Shown here: one piece after another, positions 11,753 to 24,584 of the stretch
Numbering within the stretch: the first letter of the stretch is position 1
Layout: the number at the start of each line of letters is the position of its first letter
Assembly: GCA_013399875.1 (NCBI GenBank)
Contig: VXAZ01001045.1
Location: forward strand, 124,001-188,000
Source: Gymnorhina tibicen
Lineage: Eukaryota > Chordata > Aves > Passeriformes > Artamidae
DNA: 64,000 nt
Reading direction: 5' to 3'
Translations under genes and position numbers: made by a program
The notes under the pieces: generated by a model
Database searches by the model: none
What the model was told of the DNA's origin: nothing
The model's input: only the letters and a program-made list of their open reading frames with translations

Positions 11753-14700
11753 GTCATATCCAGAAATCCATTTTCAGTACTAGTAATAAGATAACTATTT
11801 TCAACTGGCAACTAATAGGGCCAATGATGCTGGCTGGCAAATTTGTCAAGAAAAACAACAGAGTTTATATAATTGGAATGATGTTTTTCAGAACACTTAA
11901 TATTTGCTGCAGCTGCATTCTGTTCTGGCAAATTATGACTTACTGCCAGCCACATAGCCCTGATGGAGAAACAACACTGAACAGTATTTCATCTAGTACT
12001 TTATGAAATATTTTTATGCCCATCAGACAGTGCACTGTTGAAGGTTATCAAGACCTCTACAGTCATACTTACTAAAGGACAACAAGGATCCCTATGAGGC
12101 TCAGCATTATCTGCAAAGTCTCTGATGGAGGAAAAAATCCTGCACAAATATTCTCTCTAAGTAAAGTATGAGGGCAGTGTGGTGCAGAACTGGATTCAGA
12201 ACTGGCAGCATGGTGACTGAGGGACCATCTAAACTAAGCCAGCAGCAAACATTAAGAATAGGAGATGTTTTTTAACCCTATTTCTTTTCACAACTTCACT
12301 TTTGAGTTTATAACAACGAACCTTCTCCCACACCTGGATGGCTTTTAAAAATTAAGCAATACTGGGGAATTTTATAAATAGCGTTTTTTTAAACTTTCAG
12401 ACAAGAATAGAGAAGAGGAGTTTAGGTTTTTTTACCGTATTTATATTTGTAGCACTCATCTAGGATTTGGGAAACTCAATTTTACTACCTTTTCTATGTG
12501 AAAAAAATCACTACCATATTTTTCACTATCATTCTCATTTGCGTTATGTTTTAAAATAATTTGCTTTATAGATTTGAGTAATTTTAATGTCTGTGAGTGA
12601 TAGCAGGCTTAGCCAGTCTTACATTTTCCCTCTGGTGAATATCTCTCCACTGTGTTAACAGTGGTGAATGTACCCAGTTTCAGTTCTGACAAGCCACTTT
12701 TTCTGTTGAAACTCTGTTTTATCAAAGCAATTACAGCCACCTGTTTCCTCAAATCCTCCATTACATACAAGCCTGATATGGAATATGAGCAGAGTAGAAA
12801 ATCAGTTTTTTAGATTTATAATCTGGAAACAGTCAGAATGGACAAACAGGACAAGACAGAGACAAAATGGAGTGTTCTGCCACTAAGGTGAGACAGCCAA
12901 CACACACTTACCACATTTGCATACCTTGCATTAAGGAACAAGGTATTAACTCATCCTGTTAAAAGGCAAAGCAGGAAAATTTTGTTCACAATTTCAAAAT
13001 TAAACATGTGGGACACATTTGCAAGCATAAATTCTTCAGTTAGCTTGCTAGGCTCTGCTTACGATTCTTATTATGATGCTTATATTTTACTGTGGATCAT
13101 ATAAAGTCTATTTTAGGGAACATCTTTTTATGTTGCCCATCTTGTGTACTTTGCTCAGACTGCTCAATCATTTGAGTCTTATATTAGGACACACATATAG
13201 AAGCCCAAGTATAAATCTGTCATCACTTGCAGAGTGAATCTGAATGTTTTAAAGATTTTTTTTAAGTCTCAACTGTTTTAATTTGAACCAGAATAAGCAG
13301 CATTTCAAGCATCAAGAAGTTTTCTGCTTTTCTGATTTCCCAATGTATAGAAGTATCATTTGGGGGTTTTAGCAAATTACATTAATACCCTGCTGTTTCT
13401 TCCTGTTTAGAAGAAAATACAGTCATAAAATGGAAGAATAAAAAATATTCCCAGTGTTATTGTATTTTACTAATTCTGCAGGTGGGTTTCTGTAATCTTC
13501 ACTTCTAAACAGGATAAGAGATTTCCCAGCTGATAAGATATGATGTTAAAGTATGTCTTTTTTCCTGCTAAATAAATGCAAAACAAATGCAACCCCCTTT
13601 CCCCCAAAAAACCCCAAGCAAGCAAGCAAGCAAAAAAACCCAAACAAAAAACCTCCAAACAAACAAAAAAACTCCCCAAAACCCCAGCACCTCCCCCCCT
13701 CAAAAAAAAAAAAAAAAAAGAAAAAGAAACAACCAAACTCTAAACCTAACCAAAAAAAGGGCATTTTCAATGAGGAAAATATTTTAAGTATAATCCCTTT
13801 ATACAGCATAGGTGACTTCTTACACATTGTCACATGAATCTGGTCCTTGGCTGTTAGGAAAATGACAGCGTGATTGATATTTTCCAGTTTTTTTCTCGGG
13901 GCAGAACTGCTTCTTTATAAATTGCTTGAGATCTATGAAAGACTGTTCTTTCTCAATGTTGCAAATAACAGCAAGATGTAGATAGAGCACCCTGTTCTGC
14001 AGATTAATTCTGATGTGTGCAAAGCTCCATTTACATGAATTTCACCTTCTAATTTAGCAGCTCACTTTCCATCTCCTTGTCTGTGTAATAACTCCTATTT
14101 TCCTCTCTTTAGCTTGGTCCCTACCAGTTTTTGAATATTCATCAGTTATGATATTCATTGTCTGACCATTATTCCTGGCCAAGCTTCCAGGCAACAAATG
14201 AATCCCTAATTCACTTGGAGCATGATCTATTTTCCTTTTAAACCAAAGGTAGCTTGGGGAAGCTATTGATGAGAACAACATTCTAAAGATGCAATAATTT
14301 TAGGTTTCTTCCTCAACTCCTCTTAGGCTCCAACATTAGGCAGCTTTCAGCAACTATGCACAAGTCATTGGACCTAAATAAATAAACACAGACACCACCA
14401 GATAATTTCTGCTTGAAGCTCTATGCTGTTGTATTTCTGAGGCTAAAGGACAGAATTCAAGTTTCATACATTAGAGACTATTAATTTGGTTCGCACAGTA
14501 GTCCAGTGATCTGTCCTGAAGTGTAAATGTGCTTGCTCTGAAAGCAGTTCAGAATAGTCAGGGTTTGATTAACTGGTTTAAGGTTCTATAAAGGTGATAA
14601 GGATGGACACAGGACCTTTGTGAAATTTTGAGCCAGAGATAGTTGCTTGTTCTAAAAAACCAGTAAGTATATGGAAATAAACCCTGCATTTGAAAGATAA

Positions 14701-17700
14701 ATACAATTGTAATTAAGGCTCATCCATACAATGTATCACAATATAACAAACCGTACGGTAATTTGCCAGATAACCTCCTAATGTAACTAACTGCCTTACT
14801 ATTTAACTCTACTCAGCATTATAAGACAAAGCAGCTGCTCTTGACATTAATATTTTATACCAAATCACAATAGGATTTCCAACATATCCAACTTCCCTGC
14901 AGAAGCCATTAGGGAAAACAACTTGTGATTAATTTCCACAACATGTCACCCTGTGGTAAAAGAAAGCAAGCCCCCCAACCCAACAAGCTCGCTTGTTATG
15001 AATGAGTGTGTGTGTAAAACTTGCCGAGACAAATGATTTAAAAGAACGACTCATGGATGTGCCAACCAGCTAGGAATTGCAGTGTAGGAGGTCTTTCTGA
15101 GACCTTTCAACAAATGTTATTGTAAGACTGTTGTGCTGCCTGGGGGCCTTGGAAAAAGCTTAACATGTCTTTGCAGAGTGGAAACAATGATAAGATGAAT
15201 GAAGTATAACAGAATCTAAAGAAAGACATTTTTTCCATGTTTGTTTCATAACTCAAGAAGGGTTTGATGGGGTCTTTCTGCAGCAAGCTTTAGGTTAGAG
15301 GTCAAATGTACATAAAGCTAACCAAAGGAAAAAAGACCTCTTGAAGGGGGTAAAGAAGTTTTGCTTGCATGCTTAGGGCCACAGAAAGCCCCTGTCTGTA
15401 TGAGCTGCACACAGCCATTTTGGTATTTCTGTTCACAAGTAAAATATGTAACTTCAATAACTCTGAAACATGAAACCTCAGTAACTCTAAAAATCTGTAC
15501 ATGTGGCAAATGCATTTATATTTAAATGCATTGCTACATTTATATTATGTATCTGCTTTGCTAAAATGAGCTCAGGAAATCATAATCTGTTTTCCTAGGT
15601 TATCAACTTTTTCTTCATAAAGTAAAACATTTTCGTCTGCTCCATTCTCATTCTATCCTCACGCTCTGTTTATTCTTGACAGCTAGATCGGCAAGGTAAA
15701 AGACAGCTAGAGGGGATGGATAAGGAAACTTTGACCTTCCCCCCTCCCCAGCAGCAATCATAGTAATATACAAGAGGAATTTAGAAACTTGTTCAGTTTA
15801 CCTTTATTATAGTGGTTGTGTGCCACTATGGGTGAAAAATGCTTCTCAAAAATTCGTATGTAAAAAGAAAAAAATTAACAAACCTGCAAATATTTTATTT
15901 TAATAATCTGAGCTCTGGATTTCTGGGCATGTTTTCTGACACATAGAAGCTGAATGTCATTGGCCCTACACCATGCACATACATGTTCTGTCTGTTACAG
16001 CATATCACAGAAGGAGTTAAACTAACCACAGCAATAGCCTTGCTTTCTGCTGTCATCAGAATCTTTCTTTGTCATCTTGATTGCTTTGAAAAAACAATGA
16101 TACTGCATTTGGCTCAACAGAGGCACTCCTGAACAAATTTCAGTGTTCTTTCTGCAAGGTGACATTTTTCTTGCAGAGCTGAAATGGAGTCATCATTGCA
16201 TTTCATCTTGATTGAGAGTAGAAACACCCACCTAAGGAACATTTTGAACTTGCTTATCTCTTATATTTGCTGCTTTGGTAAAGTTCCAAGACTAGTAATA
16301 AGTATATGGTTTGATCTTGACTGAATACCAGACATTTCATGATCTATTACTTTGAGGTAGTATACCTTTGAGGTGTATGATTACTTCTTGTGTGATGAGT
16401 TTAGGTAGCTTGATTCATCAATATCCCTTTATGTTTCTTAGAAACTTTTGTTTTCATTGGGAACTTTGGATTTCTTACTATATCTGACCTTAAACTTCTC
16501 TGATGATCTTCCTTCCAGAAGAAATTGTTCCTATCTGATCAGCTGGACTGAATTAAATTGCTTTGCCTTTTCAGTTTGAGACTGTAGGGTAGATAAGCTG
16601 TGTTTATGTCCTTTTGACTTAGTGCCTTGGAAATAGAAAACATTTCTGTAAAAGTTACTGTCCAGAACATTGCATATCATATTCCAAGATCCTTAGCAGC
16701 ATACCAAATTGTACCTAATGACAGATATTCTCAGAAACTGAAATCAGTGCTGCTGCTTGTCCGTTCAGTTAAGCAAGAAAAAACACCCATCCAATGATAT
16801 GACTAACATTTCGTATTTTATGTTCTGGCATATAAACTTTCATTTTGATACTTCATGAACAGTTCCTGAAGTATGTATACACAATGCTATTTTTGCTAGA
16901 TTCCTGGCAAAATTCACAGCAATGAGAATATTTAGCTTTTGACTCCTTTAACTGCTTTTTTTGGATAATATTTGTCTACCGAGACTATTACCATTAGTTG
17001 TACTATATAATAGTTTTCTTGAGAACTGTTCATAGACACATTTAAAGTCAGTATTATATCTTTCATGACTGGTATACTTTTGATAAAGTACAAGTTATCT
17101 TATAAAAGTCAATAAATTAAGGAAAAATAATGTCATCACACACGTACGATACGCATGTTAATCTGTTTTATTTAACCTACCCTAATTACATGTATCACTC
17201 TCCAGAAATTGCTCAAGAATAATCTCTAATGAATTTTCAGAGCCACTGTTACCATTATGTCATTTTGAATGGCAAGGATTTATTTCAGCCTTCTTTCACT
17301 CACTTTGATGTGAGTAAAAGATAAACATGTTATTCTGCCTACAAAACAATCAGTTAAGTGCAGTAATAGATGAGTTCTCCTTTTACTGAGATATTTTCTG
17401 TTTATTTAGGACACCATCTTGCAGTTCAAGTCCTTTTTAGTAAGGTGATAGGTACTAAAAGTCCTCGTTTTCTTGAGGGGGTTTTTTGGGTTTTTTTTGC
17501 AAGAACAATATCTTTGGGTTATCTTTTTTTTTGTTTTGGACATGTGTCAGCTCTTCCTCAGTAAGCTCACTGCTCTTAAAACTATTTTTTGAATTATAAT
17601 GAGTCAAAAAGGATATTTGCTCCCTATGCATAGTCAAAAATAATTTGTATCCAAAACTACAGCAAAACCTATTCACAAATTTCATAACTACACAGCTTAG

Positions 17701-18977
17701 AGTACAATTGGATGTGGAGAGTGGCTTTATTTTCTGTGCAAGACACAAAAAAACTGAATGTAAATGGGAATTTCTAACAGGCTGAGGTAACTAATATATG
17801 ATTGTTGGAAATATCTTTAAGGAAATTATGTTGCATTTCATCAGGACATCCAAGGAAGTTTATCTTCTTATTTTGGATTTATTTTCCTTCTTACTGTTTA
17901 GCCATATTTTAAGAGTTTCAAATCAAGAATGTGAACATTTTTTGTTATTTTGTTGGTCATTAACCATTAAATAAGACTTAACTGGTACTTCGAATGCAAC
18001 ACACACAATTTTCAACAAACTGAAACATTTTTCTGATTTCTACTTTTGGGAGTCAGTCAAGAAAAAGGAAGAATGAAAACAACTTCTGATACCATAAAGA
18101 TTCTAATTTTATGTTCTGGTTCTCTAACCCTTTAAATTACTGAAAGGGCTACTTAAAACCTAAACTGGTCCTTTTCACAGTCATTTTTTCTTCAAGGTTT
18201 TCAGGAGTTCTATCAAACCAGAGGCAGAGGAGTGACAGTCTATTTTAGCTGTAGAAAGACAGAGAGACTGAGAAATCCATGTATAGAGCTAAAAAGAAGC
18301 TAAAAGGTTATTTCATAACCTTTACAATAGAAGAGAGATCATGAAGACAAAAAGTAGGGGAAGGAGTGATCTTTTAGCAAGGCACCTTGCAAAGGGAGCT
18401 TAATTTACTGAGCTATTTCCCAACTATGGAAGCTGAAGTTCCATCTATATTGCTAAATAAAAGTCCAGGGATTGATCTTTTGCTGAAAGGCTGACTGCTG
18501 CCAGCTGGCTGTGGTCCACAATGCTTAGGGCTAGCCACCTCTGTAAGAAATTTGTCTTGGAGAGAGCAAGCTAGAGTATTCCAAAAAAAAAAAAGGAACC
18601 AGGAAGTGCTGTTAACAATTAGGCATTAAGGGTCATGTGGTCCAGTGCTGACCTCAGTCTTTGGCTCTTTTTTATAATACAGTACAGAGGTATCCAGAGA
18701 GAACTTTAGCCTGGCATTATCTACTGGAAGCTGTCTGATTCTCCAGATGAAAGAGGGACATTTCAAACAGAGATCAGTATCAATAGTGTATAACTAGTTC
18801 TAGAGCCAATATCCAAGTTACATTAACTAGAATAAAAATTAAACTCACGTATTCTTTTTTTAACCTATTATCAGAAATGTTTCTTATGTCCTTCCTGATT
18901 TACAATGTTCTATTTTATTTTGTTCTTACTGTTTTCAATGTTATAACAAAGATTATGTTGAAAACCTTGAGCTGGCT
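11753..18977. other. Unassigned AT-rich stretch
   Basis: No gene recognised. It holds the A/C-only tract at 13597-13735, listed separately. A segment at about 14930-15180 is more even in composition and may be conserved non-coding sequence, but that cannot be shown from one genome. Short T-runs occur at 17478-17500 and 17525-17533. Open frames are short and AT-driven. Confidence 0.45.
13597..13735. repeat. Low-complexity A/C-rich tract with (GCAA)n and poly(A)
   Basis: The plus strand is almost entirely A and C, with about four tandem gcaa units near 13616-13633, several c-run/a-run alternations and an A-run of about 18 near 13702-13719. The minus strand is correspondingly T/G-rich and gives hydrophobic or glycine-rich chance frames. 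The strand asymmetry is extreme against the flanks. It could be the decayed tail of a retroposon or a slippage-grown simple repeat. The long open frames here are artefacts of composition. Confidence 0.8.
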
Positions 18978-19070
18978 CCATGCTTAGTTATATGTTTGAT
19001 TTTGAATTCTTCTGCTGAATGTAATGAGAATATTAAGAAATATTAAGAGCTTTGCTGGATTGGGGCCAAG
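18978..19070 (+). mobile_element. Remnant of an ancient amniote palindromic MITE-like element
   Basis: The end of this segment reads attaagagctttgctggat followed by tggggcc. This matches closely the terminal part of the old palindromic repeat common in turtles and crocodilians (family known as Chompy-type MITEs), whose ends pair as ggcccNgatcc and ggatNggggcc. The upstream part, with atgcttagttata, is only a loose match. Naming is from memory of the family pattern. A consensus search would settle it. Confidence 0.4.
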
Positions 19071-21522
19071 ATTAACATTGCTAGATAGACTAAGCTATAT
19101 TTTACATAAGCTTTAACTGAACGTTCATAGACTTTCTCTGTAATGTTGAAAATGAAAATCAGTCCCAGCTAATTAGACTAGGGACATTACACAGTGTACC
19201 ACAGCAGGAAGGGTAAGTTGAAGGTTGTCAGTTTGCTTAATGCTGAACGAAAACAAAAGCCTGTTTCTAAATGTTGGAAATAATAGGACCATCCTGGATC
19301 TCAAATCCAGTTTAATCCTCTTTGGCAGCATAATACATTTCTAATGCCACATAATCAAAGGGTGGGGAAGAAAATTATCAGGTTTAACATACAGACTAGA
19401 ATTTGGACCTCTATGAAACCTGTGTGCTTCATACATAATTTAGCAGACGCATTTTTCTTATACATATTGCTATATATGAAAAAAACCACTATTTCTTCAA
19501 GACTTTGGTGATTCAGTAATTTTTATTTCTTCTTCTATGTTTGTGTTATTTCTCCACAAAGAACCTTTTTTTACCAGCTTTCTCCTCCTGGTAAAACAAC
19601 TTTTCAAGTGTTTCTCCTGAAAAGCTCTATTTTATAGCACTAACTGTGTCAAGCTGATTGTAGGCATGTATTGCAAAGCTAGCCCTTTCAAAACCAGGAT
19701 TTTATTTCCTAGTCTTGAAAATACATTTGATAAATTTTTATTAATGGTCAAAGTTTTTATTATTAACTCCTGGTGACTTGTATACTATCAGGAATGGGGA
19801 CACATTGCATTAGGTACTGTAATGCCTCTCCTAATCTTATTGCAGTCCAAATAAACACTGAAAGAAAGATAAAAAAAAAAGAAGCAAAACACACTGCAAG
19901 GTTATTTTTGTGGCAAACAGCACAATTCTAGAGGTAAAATTTCAGGAAATTGTAGGATATGATTTTCTAAGTGCTTAAATAAAATAAAATGAGAAGAAAG
20001 GTATGTAAATTAATGAAGAAAGTTGTAGGGGAAAAATAGGTGAGGAAGGGATTCCTGGAGTGAAGTCAAACCAAAGGTACTCTGAGAAGAGAGACCAAGG
20101 GGGAACAGGACTGAAGTGCTTCAGGACAGAGCAGAGCAGTTCCTCCCAGACTCCAGCATCTAGGTCTCTCTTTTACCTGATTGCATGCTCCTTCTAGATT
20201 AAATTGGTAAAGAAATATTTCTTTAACTATTCAGCTTTAGAATCTCCTCTGTGTGAAATCTTGTGTACAATGGTCTTTATATTAGAAGGGAAATAATTGA
20301 GGTTAGTATTCCTTAATATTAATTAACTTTTCTTTTTAAGTCACCAACAGTGCCAGTGCTGAAAAACATGCTTGTAACCAGTATGTGGACTTGGGTCATT
20401 TGCAGAGTTGCAGATTAAGGATGTCACGTATGCATTGACACAGTTCCTGTTGTAGTTTATTTTCCCAGTGATCCATGTGAGTAAGGTCTCTGTAAGCATG
20501 AAGTGATACAACAATTAATAACTTTTATACACTTTGTAAATGATTCATGGATAAGGACAATTTATCTTGTATTTTGATTTGATTGGAGTCTAGAAAGTGA
20601 TGGCAATACATTTAATATAAGAAATACAAATTTCACTTAAATGTTTCTGTGTTTTAAATTATGTCATGTCATGGAAAAATAATAAAATCTGCATGAAAGA
20701 ATGTTTACTTCAAGACATGATTTCAAGACATTATCTTTTCATGATATTTGTTTAAGTCGTGCAAGCATTTGGCAATGACTGGTTTTATGTCTACAATCTA
20801 AATCACTATCTTTACCATCAAAGGTAGTGCATACATAATCTTTTTGTACAACTTCATGGTGAATAATCTGATAGGAGGAAAATACACATGGGCACACATA
20901 TATAATTGTGTTACATAAAATGTAGAAATTAATGGCCATTTTGACTTCTAGTGGGAAATACTTCTTAGGTGAGTTAGTTACATTTGAAAATGGGTCATAT
21001 TTTACTGAGGCATTTCAGGACTTTTGAAAACCCTGCTCAGTAAAAAGAGGACCCCAAGATACCAATCTAATTGAAATCACAGTTTGAAAAGAATAAAAGT
21101 GCATATTAAATTTCATGCATGACCAAGACCCTGTCTGTGCAGCCCTGTTTTCTAGTGTTAGAGATGTTGCAAATTGGTCATTATGGAGGGCTATTCAGAT
21201 CCTTTTCAGCTGCATTTTGAACTTAATGTTTTTTCATAGTTTTTCACACACGTTTGCCAGATGTAATTCATATACTTATTGGATGTATCCATTAAGTTAA
21301 TACACAAACTTTTATTGTTTATCTTATGTAACATAATAATGCTCATTTCATCTTTCAATAATGGTCTTGTTTGGGACTCAAATTACGTGAATTACTCTCA
21401 TAAAATGAACTTAAAATTCATCCATCTGATATATAATGCCAGTTTAAGAAATCATGGGGTTTGTTGGATCAAATTATCCTTACCTGTCTGCACAGAATAA
21501 TGTAGATTTTGAAACACAACAT
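19071..21522. other. Unassigned AT-rich stretch
   Basis: No gene, LTR or tandem repeat was recognised. Only short open frames occur. The sequence is CpG-poor and of the kind seen across avian introns and intergenic DNA. Confidence 0.5.
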
Positions 21523-21765
21523 GAATCACAAAATCGCAGAATAATTTATGTTGTCAGAGACCTCTCAGCATCATTTAATTCAACTCCCTTCTTGAAACAG
21601 ATCAGGTTGAAGAGAGTTTTCTCAAATCTTCAAGACCTCCAAGGAGGTAGATTCCATAGCTTCTCTGAGTAACCTGGGCCAATGTTTGACCATTGTCACA
21701 GTAAAAAGTTTTCCTTTTATCTAATCAAAATCTCCCTGCAGCAAGATGTGTCTGTTGCAAAGTCT
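21523..21765 (-). mobile_element. CR1 LINE 3' fragment
   Basis: The reverse complement of the CR1 3' end begins at 21523 with gaatcacaaaatcgcagaat and proceeds through agagacctctcagcatcat to cacagtaaaaagttttcc, each a decayed match to the CR1 tail and last part of ORF2. It is more diverged than the copy at 22211. The right limit fades out near 21765. Confidence 0.78.
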
Positions 21766-22210
21766 GTTTCCCTTGAACACTAAATTTGTTGGGGATGGTG
21801 CTTGTGTGCTCAGGACAGATGTGTACAGCTGATGTGGAACAGACCACATTTGTTACATTAAACAACCTTGTCCTGCAAAAGTAGGAGGTTGTACCCAAAC
21901 TTTGTTGTTGATGGCTCCTAGCCCATGTCAACTCTCTTCTAGTCCTTAGAATGGTTTGGGAGTAAAGTGTGAAGGCCAAAAATATGCACAGGACATACCA
22001 GGGATTCTGCTTGTTTAACAGTACAGATCAAGTTCCAGAGCCTGGAACTAGCACTGCTGAAATTAAGTAGCTTTTCCCTTGATGCAATATTCATTTTCAG
22101 TGTCACATCATCAGTACCTCTTGGTAGAATGCATTACAATTTGTCAGGCTTGGAAACTGGGTTTTCCCTGAGGAAGCTCTAAGTCTATGGGGTAAGCTTA
22201 TCCATTTTCA
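21766..22210. other. Unassigned spacer between two CR1 copies
   Basis: About 445 bases without recognisable gene or repeat. The left part could be a strongly diverged continuation of the CR1 at 21523-21765, but the expected family landmarks are not readable. Confidence 0.4.
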
Positions 22211-22878
22211 TCATAGAATTATCATAGAATCATAGAATAATTTGAGCTGGGAGAGACCTTTAAAGGTCATCTAGTTGAATCACTCTACAATGAGTGAAGA
22301 CATTTTCCACTAGATTAGGAATCTCAAGGCCTCATCCAACTCGACCCTGAATGTTTCCAGGAATGGGGTATCTACCACCTCACTGGGAAATTTTTTCCAG
22401 TTCCTTCATTGTAAAAAAAATTCTTTCATATTTCTTATCTAAATCAACCCTCCTTTTTGGTTTAAAGCCATTACCCCTTGTCCTATAGCAACAGACCTTG
22501 CTAAAAATTTTGTTCCCATCTTTCCAATAAGCCCTGTTTAAATACTGAAAAGGCACCATAAGGTCTCCCCAGAGCCTTCTCTTCTCCAGTCTGAAAAACC
22601 TCAACTCAGCTTTTCCTCATAGGAGGGGGGCTCCAGTCCTTTGATCATTTTTGTGTCCCTCCTCTAAACTCACTCCACCAGGTCCATGATCTTCCTGTGT
22701 TGGGAGGTCCCGAGCTGGATGCAGGACTCCATGGGAGTCTGCATGGGAATGTAGCAGAGGGGGAACATGGGAATGTAGCAGAGGGGGAACATCACCTCCC
22801 TCAACCTGCTGTCCAGGTTTCTTTTGATGCAACCTGGGACATGATTGGCTTTTTGGGCTGCGAGTACATCTCTGCTGT
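22211..22878 (-). mobile_element. CR1 LINE 3' copy with ORF2 C-terminal region
   Basis: Starts on the plus strand with the inverted octamer tail (tcatagaattatcatagaat), then gagctgggagagacct. The minus-strand frames keep ORF2 C-terminal landmarks in order. AAQKAN and GCIKRNLDSRLREV lie upstream, then LEKRRLWGDL, FQYLNRAYWKDG and RTRGNGFK downstream. A 24-base tandem duplication at 22742-22789 interrupts the frame, and other stops and shifts follow. The copy is 5'-truncated and inactive. It is better preserved than the neighbouring fragment at 21523, so it is probably a separate insertion. Confidence 0.9.
22742..22789. repeat. 24-bp perfect tandem duplication inside CR1
   Basis: Two exact head-to-tail copies of a 24-base unit beginning catgggaatgtagcag, at 22742-22765 and 22766-22789. 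In the antisense reading the peptide MFPLCYIP appears twice. The CR1 family has one copy here, so the duplication arose after insertion, by slippage or local repair. Confidence 0.92.
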
Positions 22879-24487
22879 CTTTCAAGCTCTTTCTTCTCAG
22901 CTGCTGCTGACTTGCCCCTGTATTTTGATCAGGTTTTTTTCAGGTTTCACAGAGACAGTTGCTGCAGCTGGGCTATGTTTTAAGTGTTTGCACAGCTTTA
23001 CCTATATCATCTGTCAGACACTGTTACATGTGGATGTAAAATGTTTACAGAACTATCCCTGCACAATGCTCTCTTCACGACCAGATGTGTGCACCAGATA
23101 AGGAGTTTGGAAGAAATTTCATGACTGCCTCTTAGCACTTATCAAAATGTTTATTTTAAATGTAACTCTTTTTGTGTTGCCAAACATTAGTAGCTAAGAG
23201 TGGGCCAATCAACCAGACATGAATTATTCTTTTTCAGAAATCAGCCCAATTGATGCAACATATTTTCCCTTAGTGGGAAATACGCCAATTTCAGCTGAAG
23301 CCTGGTTTTAAAGTCAGAGGAGTCATCATGAAAAATGAGTGACTTAGATGTATATTGCAATTTTAATATCTCAGAGGTCTAGTCAGTTGTTCAGGTCTCA
23401 AATAAATGAATAGGTGGTTCAAAGTAATTTCAGTCTGTAGCTTTTCAATGACTGTTGTTACTGAAACGAACTAATGGAAACTATCTGTTTCCTATTAAGT
23501 TTATATTAATGAGAAAAATACCAACTAGTGCTTTCATCAGCAGTTTTATGGGACACATACTTGAAGCAGAGCTCCTATCTCAGAATAGAACTCATCTCAA
23601 TTCTGTCTACCTGACAGATTTTCAGGTTTCCTCTCCCAGTAATTTTCCCTTTAGACCCCATTAGTAGGTGATTTCAACAACCTACAGTGTACATCTATCT
23701 AAATAGTTCAAAACATGTTATGCTTTGTTATCCATAGCACTTCAGTTTTAATTTTTTGTTACATTGCTCCATGTGTTATCCATGCATCTCTCCAAGGAAA
23801 ATGCTACGCTATTTGAACATGTATCAAACTTTTCCAGATCTATCTGTTGCAAAGACTCTCTACTGCCTTTCTGCTCAATGATTGGCCTCAAGTCTGAGGG
23901 CTGTACACTCAGAGTGTGTGTAAACCCTTGAAACTTAATGGCCATTTTGTTACAATGGGATTTCTTTCTTCCAGCCTAATGGAATGTATTTTAATATTGT
24001 ACTGGTGCATTAATAATAATTGCTGCAATATGTACAGTAAGTATGCTTAAAATGTTCCACTTCTAGAGTATTCTCTCCTTTTCGAAGTCTGGCAAATATA
24101 ATTTAGTGTGCCAATTGGTAATAATTTTAACCCATAATGAACTTTACATCTTTACATGCTCTGTATTCATATGGGAAGATAAAACCATAAATATATATAT
24201 AAACACAACTCCCAATAACCACTGGTTGTAGTGGTTGGCAAGCTTTTGGGTTCATCAGACATTAGACTGAAAACAAGCAGTTCTTCATATGGGAAGAACC
24301 CTCTTCTGGTTAATATTCTTTGTTCTCCAAGTGTGCCCATTTGACCTGTAGGTTTTGTTTTCTTAAAAGCACCTTTGATCCTCAGCTGTTTAGCTTCCTC
24401 AAATGGAATCTGAAGCAGTTGGCCAGCAAGAAATCTGGACCAAAAATTTCATCCATCAGTACATATGTGTGTGTATACATGTGCGTG

Positions 24488-24504
24488 TATATATATATAT
24501 ATAT
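24488..24504. repeat. (TA)n dinucleotide repeat
   Basis: Seventeen bases of alternating T and A follow a gtgcgtg stretch. It lies about 40 bases upstream of the ATCT repeat, and a second short tatata run occurs in between. Confidence 0.85.
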
Positions 24505-24543
24505 GAAACCCCATATATATGCATATATTTGTATCTATCTGTA

Positions 24544-24544
<1 letters not shown>

Positions 24545-24584
<40 letters not shown>
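24545..24584. repeat. (ATCT)10 tetranucleotide microsatellite
   Basis: Ten uninterrupted ATCT units (GATA on the other strand), preceded by imperfect units from about 24531. Pure tetranucleotide arrays of this length are commonly length-polymorphic. The translated tyrosine/serine/isoleucine frames across it are artefacts. Confidence 0.95.

Noticed and set aside
13546..13837. Glycine/phenylalanine-rich and lysine/proline-rich frames over 80 codons
   Set aside because: They are produced entirely by the A/C-only low-complexity tract.
24545..24584. CRISPR-like array
   Set aside because: The repeat is a pure 4-base microsatellite with no spacers, in a vertebrate genome context.
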